64,000 nt of DNA from ZC4RG29 sp964521255 (GTDB taxonomy: Bacteria; Bacteroidota; Bacteroidia; Cytophagales; Cyclobacteriaceae): NCBI GenBank assembly GCA_964521255.1, contig CAZFRM010000001.1, forward strand, positions 124,001 through 188,000, written 5' to 3'. Both the position numbers and the translations under genes were made by a program. The stretch's first letter is position 1, and every line of letters begins with the position of its first letter. Under the pieces are notes generated by a model, which was given only the letters and a program-made list of their open reading frames with translations, ran no database searches and had not been told where the DNA came from. Of the stretch, positions 51,299 through 59,795 are shown in pieces.

Positions 51299-51784
51299 TC
51301 TAATCATTTCACCAAAGCCCTGACGTCCGGCCAACGCTATTACCGCCATCGTTATGCGCTTAACTTTAGTATTTGAAGTCTTTGCACTTTCAATCCATTT
51401 ACTAAAATAGGCCTGGTGAGATTTGGGGAGAGTCTTAAAGAAATCATAAGCAGCAGGTTCATCCTTGAGGCATTCTATAAAATCAGATGAAAGTGTAAGT
51501 TCTCGTTTGTCATGTTCCATCTGGACTTTAATGGTATTCCCTTCTTCTTTTTCCGTTGCTTTCCTCATAGCTGCATTCATCGGAAGAATAAAACTTCCTC
51601 CGCCCATCGGAAGCAATGCAGTCTTTTCTATTTTGTAATCATCAAGCTTTCCTTTTACACGAAAAGAAACGCGGCAACCCGGATTGAGTTTGTCGGCTTG
51701 TTGCTTACTGATCTCTATGTATCGCCAGCCTGTCTTCTCTCCTTTCTTGCCGAACTTTAATATTCTTGTTGAGAAGGTGATCAT
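51248..51784 (-). CDS. YdeI/DUF1905-type protein with repeat-derived C-terminus
   Basis: 178 residues. The N-terminal DUF1905 domain (about 1-90: GWRYIEISKQQADKLNPGCR, GSFILPMNAAMRKA) and C-terminal YdeI/OmpD-associated domain (about 95-155: ECLKDEPAAYDFFKTLPKSH, SKWIESAKT) are intact. The last 14 residues (STPTPTPTPKSPKGD) come from a family C intergenic repeat read through in frame, so the original stop has probably been lost. The function of the family (bacteriocin protection has been proposed) is not established here. Confidence 0.82.
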   Translation of the reverse strand: MITFSTRILKFGKKGEKTGWRYIEISKQQADKLNPGCRVSFRVKGKLDDYKIEKTALLPMGGGSFILPMNAAMRKATEKEEGNTIKVQMEHDKRELTLSSDFIECLKDEPAAYDFFKTLPKSHQAYFSKWIESAKTSNTKVKRITMAVIALAGRQGFGEMIRGSTPTPTPTPKSPKGD

Positions 51785-51837
51785 GATTAAAAATAATAAT
51801 CGAAAGGGAAGAGAGCAAAAGAGAATAATTGAATTAA

Positions 51838-52539
51838 CTATTGTTTACAATCCTGCAGAAGTTTTTTAATGCCACGAAGAATGGCTTTATTCCTTGCCGT
51901 TCTTACTGAAGAGGGATTTACATACGTCTCGCCCTCATTTTTGTCTTTAACAATCAAATGACCAATGGTAGTTTTTACAACGACATTATGCCTGCCGTTC
52001 AAATCACCGATAGGTATGAGTTGAATAATCACTTCTGATTGATTGCCCAGCTCATTCCAACTGGGCTTATATGCGGAATAGACATCTTCCCATTTTAATT
52101 CTTCCGATGTATAATATACATAGCTACTTTCCGATCGATTTGACAACTCCTTAATGAATAAAAAATGAGTGTAGCCTAACTTTTTTAACTTACCAAAGTG
52201 AACAGCATCAAATGCATTAGTTATCCCGGCAGCTTTTAAATTCCACTCTTGTGATGGGAAATAATCTAAAGACACCTTTCTCTTTTCAAGTTTAGCGTTG
52301 ATACCTTTTAATAAAAATTCTTCGTCTTCTTTTGGTAACTCATGCAGGAGTAATTTACAATCAGATTCCAACGCAATTGAGCAAGGAGGTGTTTCCTTAA
52401 AGCGAGTAGTTACGCAACTGGTAAAAACACAACAGAAAAAAACCGCGCTAAAACAGAAATACCACGTTAAACGAAATTGACTTAAATGTAAGACAGGATT
52501 GCCGCCAGCTATAAGGTTGCGGATTGAATCGTAATGCAT
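51838..52539 (-). CDS. Hypothetical lipoprotein, 233 residues
   Basis: Not recognised. A hydrophobic N-terminal segment ends in a lipobox-like VFTSC (about residue 41), suggesting a lipid-anchored envelope protein, although the polar lead of about 25 residues is long for a signal peptide. The mature part has a predicted alpha/beta pattern (KKLGYTHFLFIKELS, SEVIIQLIPIGDLNGRHNVV). No other start codon fits better. No operon partner is evident. Confidence 0.6.
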   Translation of the reverse strand: MHYDSIRNLIAGGNPVLHLSQFRLTWYFCFSAVFFCCVFTSCVTTRFKETPPCSIALESDCKLLLHELPKEDEEFLLKGINAKLEKRKVSLDYFPSQEWNLKAAGITNAFDAVHFGKLKKLGYTHFLFIKELSNRSESSYVYYTSEELKWEDVYSAYKPSWNELGNQSEVIIQLIPIGDLNGRHNVVVKTTIGHLIVKDKNEGETYVNPSSVRTARNKAILRGIKKLLQDCKQ

Positions 52540-52674
52540 ACAGGATGTGAATCAGATCACGGAAATAGTCAAAAATAAAGCCAATTATTAGAGGCCGTTT
52601 TAAATTAACACACCCACTACACTTACAACGCTTTTAAAATAAATACAGAAGAAAAAACTGACTTAATAAAATTA

Positions 52675-54240
52675 TCAATTTGACCGGTGCTTAATAAACT
52701 TATCTGCCCACTCAATAAAATATTTCACGTTAGGCGCATCGGTATGTCCGCCGTCATGCTGGCGCCAGGCAAGCTCACCATCCAGCAGGCTAACGTTAAC
52801 ATCAGGCATTTTCTCTGTTTTATAATCATTTGAAACGCCAATGTCTTTTGCGCCAAGAAGTTTGTATACTGATCCGGCGGCCACCACTGCCATGTAGCTG
52901 CCCTGTTGATCCAACCATTTGGCATCGCCTTGTTCAGGAATTCCATAACTAATGAATACAGGTTTTGGCGCACAGAGTGCAATTAATTCATGCGAGTCTA
53001 CCGGCAGCTTACTTGAGTTCATATCACCAAACTTACCTTCAGAGGCTCCGTACTTCAAATAGTTTCCGGCCATCCAATGATATTCACCACTGCCTGTTAA
53101 GTTCTCTACCGCTTCACCAAAGTTTCGCCGATGCAATGCGGCACCTCCTTTCCCTGATGAACCAATAAGGCCCATGGCAAAGCGTGGCTCGAAAGCGAGT
53201 GTTACAAGCGCGGCTTTACCATAGCGTGAAACGCCTTCGATACCAACATGCTTTGCATCTACGGTTGAATCTGTTTCAAGATAGTCGAGACCACGTGCTG
53301 CACCCCATGCCCATGCTCGCAACGATCCCCAATCATCGGGCTTGCGGGGTTGTCCTTTGTTTACTAAACCAATGATGCCTCGTGTAAGTCCAGCGCCATT
53401 GTCAGCCTGGATGGATGATGGATCAATCAACGCATAACCCCAGCCGGCCGCCAGTAATTTTTGTGTTGACGTTGGTTCTTCTCCCGGATTCGTCGGTGGC
53501 AGCGGCCAGCCTGATGGTGAAATACCTGCCGGCCGTACGAGAGGATTGTATCCCGGGTAGCGATCTAAAATTTCTTTTATTGCAGGATCTTCAGCAAGTA
53601 ATTTCTTTAACGCAGCATTGAGTTTGTCAAAATCCTGCATGTTCGGCTGAACCGGTGCAGGAAGATAACTGGGACCAAACATCATCAGAACAGGAACTGG
53701 TCCATTCACATTTGCCGGAGTAACTACCGTCATCGAAATGTTAACATCAATAAACGGATAAGATGAGTTATCAACATGGCCAACAAGCTGCTTCGCTATG
53801 ACGGGAATTCTGTTAACAAACTCTCGTTCCGACACGACAACTTTCCAGGTTACATTGGGAATATTTTTTGGAAGACGTCCATAAACTTCCCGCTCAAAGT
53901 CTTCAACAATTTCAGGACGGCGTTGCTTCCACCACACATCGGGCGTTGTTACTTTCTTTCCGCTTTTTAATGTTAATGCATCGGGCAAGTTTGGATATGG
54001 ATTAGCTTTTGATTCATCGTAATTGGCATGATTGGGAGCTGATTCATTTCCGCTGGGACCAGGACGAAGACTTTTTATGCCCAACTGACTCATCATATTT
54101 TTATGGTCTTCCTGTGTTGTGAAAGTGACCGGTGGTTGATATTCACCATTCGCCCCATTTGAATGTTGCGCTGATGTAACGAAGGGTATTGGCAATACCA
54201 TGAGACAGGTTAAACACACTGCTTTTATATATTCTTTCAT
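52675..54240 (-). CDS. Glucuronoyl esterase-like protein (CE15-type)
   Basis: Exported alpha/beta-hydrolase of 521 residues; signal peptide EYIKAVCLTCLMVLPIPF to TSAQ. The nucleophile motif GIEGVSRYGKAALVTLAFEP (about 335) has the G-x-S-R-x-G-K form of CE15 4-O-methyl-glucuronoyl methylesterases. A later GLIGSSGKGGAALHRRNFGE and WRQHDGGHTDAPN with the catalytic His follow. These enzymes cut ester links between glucuronoxylan and lignin. It follows the GH106-like gene by 39 bases on the same strand, so a shared polysaccharide role is likely. Confidence 0.82.
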   Translation of the reverse strand: MKEYIKAVCLTCLMVLPIPFVTSAQHSNGANGEYQPPVTFTTQEDHKNMMSQLGIKSLRPGPSGNESAPNHANYDESKANPYPNLPDALTLKSGKKVTTPDVWWKQRRPEIVEDFEREVYGRLPKNIPNVTWKVVVSEREFVNRIPVIAKQLVGHVDNSSYPFIDVNISMTVVTPANVNGPVPVLMMFGPSYLPAPVQPNMQDFDKLNAALKKLLAEDPAIKEILDRYPGYNPLVRPAGISPSGWPLPPTNPGEEPTSTQKLLAAGWGYALIDPSSIQADNGAGLTRGIIGLVNKGQPRKPDDWGSLRAWAWGAARGLDYLETDSTVDAKHVGIEGVSRYGKAALVTLAFEPRFAMGLIGSSGKGGAALHRRNFGEAVENLTGSGEYHWMAGNYLKYGASEGKFGDMNSSKLPVDSHELIALCAPKPVFISYGIPEQGDAKWLDQQGSYMAVVAAGSVYKLLGAKDIGVSNDYKTEKMPDVNVSLLDGELAWRQHDGGHTDAPNVKYFIEWADKFIKHRSN

Positions 54241-54279
54241 AAGAATGGATTATCAGATTATGTCAGATTTTATAATACT

Positions 54280-57144
54280 TCATTGTTTCAATCGTTTCAC
54301 AAACCTGATTTGCACCGGACCAATTAGTCCTGCATTCAAGAGTGGCGCCTCGGCAAAAGGTATCCTCCATGCATTTGGAAGTTTTGTGATATTACTCTTG
54401 TAGTGACGGAATTGCGCTGGTTTCTTCGCATCACCAACCAATGCATTATTGATACTATTCACAACCTCTATTGTTAATAAATTATCGCCCTCCTTTACTT
54501 TATTGCTAATATCAAACTGTTGTTCCTTATACCAATGGGTTCCGATTTTTTCTCCATTCAAATACACGTCTGCTATTTCTCTTACATAATTTAACGCAAG
54601 CAAAATTGCATCACCAGATGCCAACTGTTCACGCGTTATACTGAAATGATTCGTATAGGCAGCGGATCCGGAAAAATATTTAATCGCTTCATCGGTTGAC
54701 GTATGCCACGATTCCAGCTTATCAACCTTAACTTCCGTTGGTGCGTTTCCGATATGTTGAAAACGGATTGTCCACGGTGTTTCTATTGGTAACGAGCGCT
54801 CACCGGATTGACTAATTGCTCCGTAAGAAGTATTAAAAATATTCTCCGTTATGCTAGTATTGGAAACATTCTTACCTGACCGAAAAATAATAAATGCAGA
54901 CTCTTCGCCCTTCAGCAATAAAGGAAAGGTTATTCCTTCATTACTGCTTTCATATACACTAACATGAGATATTTGTCCATTAACAGGATTCCACCATTGG
55001 GGCTGCTTATCATTTATGCGAAATGTGATTTGGCCTGAGAGCGTTCTTTTAGAAATGTTGCGGATAAAGTAAATGTCGGCGTCATCCGTGTAACGATGAA
55101 GGAAATCCAAAGAGTCGTGACTGGTTGCACTCCTAAATTGTACATCGGGTGTAATTCCTTTATCAAGTAAAACCTGCCGCACTGTTTTGCCCCAGACTAT
55201 TTTTCCTTCACCATATTTTTTCTCCTTACCCGATTTACCCCAAACCCTAGCCGCTATGCTTTTAACACTTTTATCATTCTGCTCAAAGTCAGTGAGCGAG
55301 TACGACCTGATGGGCTTCTTTCCTACAATGGTCGCTCCCTGCTGAATCATTCGTTCGATTTTCTTCAGAACTTCAGGGTTAATCCTTTCATCATCAGGAA
55401 GGACGAGAACTTCATAGTACTGTCCGTGTGGAAGAAATATTTTCCCTTCTTTAACAGTCATCATGTTAAGAATAGCATCCGTATTTACAACATCATAGTC
55501 ATAGCCTTTACCCAACGTAGCAGGTACATGTTTCGGTTTAACAAAGTTGGGCGCTTCATCGCCATAGTAAAAAGCAACATCGCCTTTAAAATTTCCCTGT
55601 TGCAATAAATAGCTGCACCGCGTGAGGTAATTGTGGAAGCCTTCAGATTTGGGCCACCAGCCATTGGTGGTATTGATTAATGTACCAAAATTGTAAATCC
55701 AGCCTGGTTCTCCTGCCTCAGGTGTTGTATGTGGAAAAGTGTGATAAACAAATCGATTGAGACCTTCACACATAGCCCTGTCCGCTAACGGCTTTAGTTC
55801 ATCCGTACCTTCCTGCCACAACCACACACTGGTAAACGATTCGGCCTCTACGGCTTTTTGATTGTAAATGTGCGCCGCACTCGCTATGCCTTTTACAATT
55901 TGAAGTTTTTCCAGTTGATCATGCTTATTCCAGAACTCACCGCGGGGAACAGTCAACGAGCCGAGTGCCTTTAAATCTTCGAACGGCACATTATGAATTG
56001 GTTTCCCTGGGCCACCAGCCTCAGCGTGAAATCCGATTCCTTCCCGCTCACAAATTTCACGTCCTTTGGCGTAGTGATTTTCAATGATCAGATCGGATAG
56101 AATTTTATTGAAGTCGAACTGGAAACGAGCCGTTAATTCTTTGGAATCGATCTTGAATCCGTCAAGAGCAGGAAGGTATTTTTGAATACTGTATCCATTT
56201 CGTTTTTCAAAAAAAGCCGGCAGATCAGGCGTCCAAACGGCAGCGTTTACTTCATAGCTGTCTTCATACAGGTATTTTAAGGATGTCTGACTGAGTGATT
56301 CAAATTTTGTTTTGAGTCTTCGAATGATGTAATCCATATTGGCTTCCTGCGCTTTTGCACTAAAATGATCGAGCATCAAGCCATTGGATTTAGGACTTGG
56401 CACCATTAGCGGCTGTCCGGTTGGAGCACAGACATAGCGCACTATTCTCCATTTACCGGATGGAATATTTATAGTAGCGATCGTTCCATTTTCTTCCGGT
56501 ATATCAAACAGCATTATCTCTTTCAACTGAATGATTGAGTCTTTGCGTATGGGATGAGCAATCAGAGCAACTTCCCTGTAGTAAACAGGTAGCCCATCCG
56601 CATTACGGCTTACCAAAGTTTTATAATTGTTGTACTGATCGGGAATTTTTGGAAACGGAAGAGAACTCTTAAATGTAACTGGACCGGATACGATTGTGTC
56701 ACTTTTGAAAAGACCCATAGCCCCATCTTCAGGTTTGACCCAGGTGCCTCCGGCATTCCAACTGCTGGAGGTAATCAATCCTAATTCCAGCCCAAGCCGG
56801 TCAGCTTCACGGATGGCATGTGCAATTGCATCCAGCGATTCATCTCCCAGGAAGGGCGGCCCATCAGGCACGATGTTGCCCGGATTAATCATTGTGCCTA
56901 CATCCCAGATATCGAACCCACCCATACCTTTCTCCCTTGCCTCTTCAAGTTCGTAAGTGATTCCTGATAAGCTGAAATTCCCGTTCACCCATGGCCACAA
57001 TGCTTTTGGTCGGGCCGTTACCGGTGGATTTTTGAAACCCGATTCTATGTTAATGGGTTGATTGTCTTCAGTAGATTGCGCATTGATATTCCAGCCGGCA
57101 ACAACAATGACGCTAAATAAAATGAATTGAGTGATGAACTTCAT
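54280..57144 (-). CDS. GH106-like glycoside hydrolase (alpha-L-rhamnosidase type)
   Basis: Large exported enzyme of 954 residues; signal peptide FITQFILFSVIVVAGWNINA. After it, NIESGFKNPPVTARPKALWP and YELEEAREKGMGGFDIWDVG are typical of GH106-like proteins, as are GLELGLITSSSWNAGGTWV and EGIGFHAEAGGPGKP. A C-terminal galactose-binding-like sandwich (about 800-950: ALNYVREIADVYLNGEKIGT) ends the protein. It probably releases rhamnose from pectic or other plant glycans. First gene of a two-gene unit with the CE15-like esterase; no SusC/SusD pair is in the window. Confidence 0.82.
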   Translation of the reverse strand: MKFITQFILFSVIVVAGWNINAQSTEDNQPINIESGFKNPPVTARPKALWPWVNGNFSLSGITYELEEAREKGMGGFDIWDVGTMINPGNIVPDGPPFLGDESLDAIAHAIREADRLGLELGLITSSSWNAGGTWVKPEDGAMGLFKSDTIVSGPVTFKSSLPFPKIPDQYNNYKTLVSRNADGLPVYYREVALIAHPIRKDSIIQLKEIMLFDIPEENGTIATINIPSGKWRIVRYVCAPTGQPLMVPSPKSNGLMLDHFSAKAQEANMDYIIRRLKTKFESLSQTSLKYLYEDSYEVNAAVWTPDLPAFFEKRNGYSIQKYLPALDGFKIDSKELTARFQFDFNKILSDLIIENHYAKGREICEREGIGFHAEAGGPGKPIHNVPFEDLKALGSLTVPRGEFWNKHDQLEKLQIVKGIASAAHIYNQKAVEAESFTSVWLWQEGTDELKPLADRAMCEGLNRFVYHTFPHTTPEAGEPGWIYNFGTLINTTNGWWPKSEGFHNYLTRCSYLLQQGNFKGDVAFYYGDEAPNFVKPKHVPATLGKGYDYDVVNTDAILNMMTVKEGKIFLPHGQYYEVLVLPDDERINPEVLKKIERMIQQGATIVGKKPIRSYSLTDFEQNDKSVKSIAARVWGKSGKEKKYGEGKIVWGKTVRQVLLDKGITPDVQFRSATSHDSLDFLHRYTDDADIYFIRNISKRTLSGQITFRINDKQPQWWNPVNGQISHVSVYESSNEGITFPLLLKGEESAFIIFRSGKNVSNTSITENIFNTSYGAISQSGERSLPIETPWTIRFQHIGNAPTEVKVDKLESWHTSTDEAIKYFSGSAAYTNHFSITREQLASGDAILLALNYVREIADVYLNGEKIGTHWYKEQQFDISNKVKEGDNLLTIEVVNSINNALVGDAKKPAQFRHYKSNITKLPNAWRIPFAEAPLLNAGLIGPVQIRFVKRLKQ

Positions 57145-57351
57145 GGTGAATAGCAGTCTTTGAATGTACCTCCTAATGACAGAAAAAAACTCTTCATAAC
57201 CATACTGACCTTTCAGGTCTTAGCGCATAAACAAATCAACAGAATATGGAAGCGCTTTTTTGATAAGTCGCAATGAATTTTAAATCGATGTTCTTTCGAA
57301 AATAAGGGAGTTTAGTATCAGACAAAGAACAATTTACGCAACAAGCCGGGT

Positions 57352-57375
57352 TATTCTATGATTGGAGACTTAGTG
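57352..57375 (+). repeat. Direct repeat flanking a small gene, left copy
   Basis: TATTCTATGATTGGAGACTT AGTG; the right copy at 57752-57775 has two mismatches. A related ACTAAGATGTGAGTTACCAG word lies at 57452-57471. The rest of the 392-base gap 57145-57536 shows no gene. Confidence 0.5.
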
Positions 57376-57536
57376 GCCGGAGAAGGAGATTTTATTAGTG
57401 AGAAGATCTTTCTTTCGTCACACTAAATTCAGAGCTATACTTTAGGGATTGACTAAGATGTGAGTTACCAGGAGAAGCATTTTGGTACTGGTAAGAGTAA
57501 CTATTACCTTTATTGAAACATTTAAGGCTAATCTTT

Positions 57537-57743
57537 ATGCAGGACCTGATCGATAAAATGATATCCAACCCGGTGTATCTTACCCTCGGTGTGATTCTGA
57601 TTGTAGTGCTCCTCTATGCAGCAGTCAAGCGCATCATGAAACTCCTCATCTTTTTGTTTATCGCGGTTATTCTTTTTTTGGTGTATGTGCATTATACCGG
57701 CAACTCCGCAAAAGATAAGGTCGAGAGAATAATCAAGGATTAG
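57537..57743 (+). CDS. Small two-helix membrane protein, 68 residues
   Basis: From the ATG at 57537 (MQDLIDKMISNPVYLTLGVI). Two membrane segments (VYLTLGVILIVVLLYAAVK and LLIFLFIAVILFLVYVHYTG) and a charged tail (NSAKDKVERIIKD). No family recognised; an in-frame TTG at 57513 is disfavoured. Bracketed by 24-base direct repeats at 57352 and 57752. Confidence 0.65.
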   Translation: MQDLIDKMISNPVYLTLGVILIVVLLYAAVKRIMKLLIFLFIAVILFLVYVHYTGNSAKDKVERIIKD

Positions 57744-57751
57744 GCATGGCG

Positions 57752-57775
57752 TATTCTATGATTGGAAACTAAGTG
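57752..57775 (+). repeat. Direct repeat flanking a small gene, right copy
   Basis: TATTCTATGATTGGAAACTA AGTG, matching 57352-57375 with two mismatches; lies in the convergent gap after the small membrane protein. Confidence 0.5.
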
Positions 57776-57812
57776 ATATGAGAAATAGATTATCAGGAAA
57801 AGATTACTAAGG

Positions 57813-58094
57813 TTATTTAAACGAAAGCCCTTCTGATTGAAGAGCCTTGCGGAGTTTGGGAATGGAACCTGGACCCATTCCGTGCAACTGAAGAATTTCT
57901 GATTCACTTTTTTTCGATAAATCAGAAAGCGTTTTAATTCCCGCGTTCTCCAAAGCCTGGCGTGCTGGGGCAGAAAGTAAAGCAAGAAAACCCTTGTCCG
58001 GCTTGCGCTCTTGTTCGCAAACCGGACAAGTAGGACAATCGCTGCTTTTATAATAACGATGACCTTTCTTACAGATACGAAGGGTTCCTTTCAT
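57813..58094 (-). CDS. Zinc-ribbon protein with RNA-polymerase alpha-CTD-like helices
   Basis: 93 residues. A compact metal site (Cys8, His12, Cys20, Cys23, Cys26 in ICKKGHRYYKSSDCPTCPVC) is followed by a helix-hairpin-helix domain similar to the RNA polymerase alpha-subunit C-terminal domain (about 39-88: LLSAPARQALENAGIKTLSD, then ILQLHGMGPGSIPKLRKALQ). Suggests nucleic-acid binding, but the full alpha subunit is absent. Its ATG overlaps the stop of the upstream START-domain gene by one base. Confidence 0.78.
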   Translation of the reverse strand: MKGTLRICKKGHRYYKSSDCPTCPVCEQERKPDKGFLALLSAPARQALENAGIKTLSDLSKKSESEILQLHGMGPGSIPKLRKALQSEGLSFK

Positions 58095-58519
58095 TAATTA
58101 GTCTCGGTATGTTTTTTAAAATTATCGAGAATAGCTTGCCATCCTCCGCGTTGCATTTCAATTGGATTGGTGTTCTCCGGATCAAACGTTTCAATCACTT
58201 TCGTTTCATTTCCATTTCCTGAAAATGTGATCTTAACTTTTCTTCCATCACTCATGGCATATTCAATGACTTTATGCTTTTGCACATTCGTATATACTCC
58301 TTCAAAATCAAAACTCACACTTCCATCTTTGGCAGCCATAGTTGTTTTGAATTTTCCACCCGTGCGTAAATCATTTTCCGCATAAGGTGCATGCCAGTCG
58401 TCGGATGCCTGGCACCATTGGGTGATGTGTTTTGGTTCAGACCAGTACGTCCAAACTTTTTCTACCGGTGCGTTTACGGTTGCTTCAACTGTAATGGCTG
58501 TTTTAAAAGTTGTTTCCAT
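58094..58519 (-). CDS. SRPBCC / AHSA1-type START-domain protein
   Basis: About 141 residues from the ATG at 58519 (METTFKTAITVEATVNAPVE); an upstream in-frame ATG at 58558 adds a basic lead that does not fit the family. Domain marks are VEKVWTYWSEPKHITQWCQA, GGKFKTTMAAKDGSVSFDFE and the C-terminal MQRGGWQAILDNFKKHTETN. These proteins bind hydrophobic ligands or act as co-chaperone-like modules; no ligand is known. Translationally coupled to the zinc-ribbon / alpha-CTD-like gene. Confidence 0.88.
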   Translation of the reverse strand: METTFKTAITVEATVNAPVEKVWTYWSEPKHITQWCQASDDWHAPYAENDLRTGGKFKTTMAAKDGSVSFDFEGVYTNVQKHKVIEYAMSDGRKVKITFSGNGNETKVIETFDPENTNPIEMQRGGWQAILDNFKKHTETN

Positions 58520-58618
58520 AATTTCCTGTTTATATAATTTATGTTTGAATGATTTCATTTCAAACCTACTCCAACTAATTTGAAATGCGCGAGGGCGAAT
58601 GCGACTTTTTAGGGGGTA

Positions 58619-58801
58619 ATTATTAATCGTTTAGTGATTTAGTGCTACTTAGTTCATTCAAAAATCTATGATACAAACGAAAAAATGGCAGTAAGCAAAT
58701 GGCAATTTTGCCTACTGCGATTGCCTACTGCCTACTTTCAACATTGGTTAATATCTGTTGATAAAATGTTTTATACTAGTTAACGATGCTCTCATTAATA
58801 A
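58619..58801 (-). repeat. 185-bp dispersed repeat, family A, copy 2
   Basis: Inverted copy of 2813-3002, differing at scattered positions and by the count of TAGGCA-type words around GGCAAAATTGCC. It lies about 100 bases upstream of the START-domain gene. The rest of the 58559-59075 gap holds no supported gene; a 61-codon frame starting in the repeat edge at 58786 is considered chance. Confidence 0.85.
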
Positions 58802-59075
58802 TTGCAATCAGAAAAAATAACAAAAGCCAAGTATCCACTTTTGCCCATTTAGATAAATTAGAAAATGCTCCAACTACAATTTTCCAAATGAATGATACAT
58901 CGACGATTGGTTTTCTCATTTGTTCAATTGAGGGTGGTGAAGAAAGAAATATTTTCAAAAGGATAAATTGATCCGTTCACAAAACCTATTCCTGTCATCC
59001 CGCACTTCAACGAAAATTAAAGCATCTGAAACCATTGAAAAATGGTGCGTCATGAACTATGGCTAAATTTACAGG

Positions 59076-59603
59076 ATGTCTGCTATCCTGGCATTTGTAT
59101 TTCCTTTCCTGTTGTCGATTGGTTCCTTTCCGGAGGCTCTAAAGACACCTCCGGATAATGGCCTTTCCACGTCCTCAGCCATTGTTACTGATAAGGATAA
59201 AGAAGACAGTGTCCGCATAGCGGAAATTATTTCGTTCGCACAAACACTCAAAGGCACCAAATACAAATATGCCAGTGCCGATCCGAAAAATGGATTTGAC
59301 TGCTCCGGCTTTGTCATGTATGTGTTCAATCATTTCGAAGTATCGGTTCCACGCAGCTCCATCGATTATACAAAGGTGGGACAGGAAGTTGATCTGAAAG
59401 ATGCGCAGCCCGGCGATGTAATTCTTTTCACGGGAACCAACAGCGAGATCCGACGCGTAGGACATGTTGGAATCATCACACAATCCGGCGACAACCTTTC
59501 TTTTATCCACGCCTCTTCCGGCAAGACCTATAGTGTTACAGAAACATCGCTCACACCGCATTATCAAAAGCGATTTATAAAAGTCGTGCGCGTGTTGAAA
59601 TAG
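59076..59603 (+). CDS. NlpC/P60-family cell-wall hydrolase
   Basis: C40 peptidase of 175 residues, likely cutting peptidoglycan stem peptides. Signal peptide-like N-terminus (SAILAFVFPFLLSIGSFPEA). Catalytic Cys in NGFDCSGFVMYVFNHF (about 76), the QPGDVILFTGTNSEIRRVGH region with the catalytic His in VGHVGIITQ, and SFIHASSGKTYSV supplying the third residue. It is the minimal single-domain form without SH3 or LysM modules. Confidence 0.93.
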   Translation: MSAILAFVFPFLLSIGSFPEALKTPPDNGLSTSSAIVTDKDKEDSVRIAEIISFAQTLKGTKYKYASADPKNGFDCSGFVMYVFNHFEVSVPRSSIDYTKVGQEVDLKDAQPGDVILFTGTNSEIRRVGHVGIITQSGDNLSFIHASSGKTYSVTETSLTPHYQKRFIKVVRVLK

Positions 59604-59795
59604 CGATCATTCGCTCATAAAATAAAAAGCGCCAGGCAATTACATCGCCTGATGCCAGGTCATGTAGACCATTTCAATAATTTTAATGTGTGCATAGCCA
59701 CGTCACTCGGCAAAGAAATTAATGTTTGGCTATTTGTATATACGATTCGTTGATAGTTGTGGAGCTAATCTAAATGACATGAAATGGTTCAATAT

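Noticed and set aside
58786..58971. 61-codon frame starting at the edge of repeat copy 2
   Set aside because: Its start codon is part of the repeat, no family is recognisable, and no promoter or partner is seen; probably chance.
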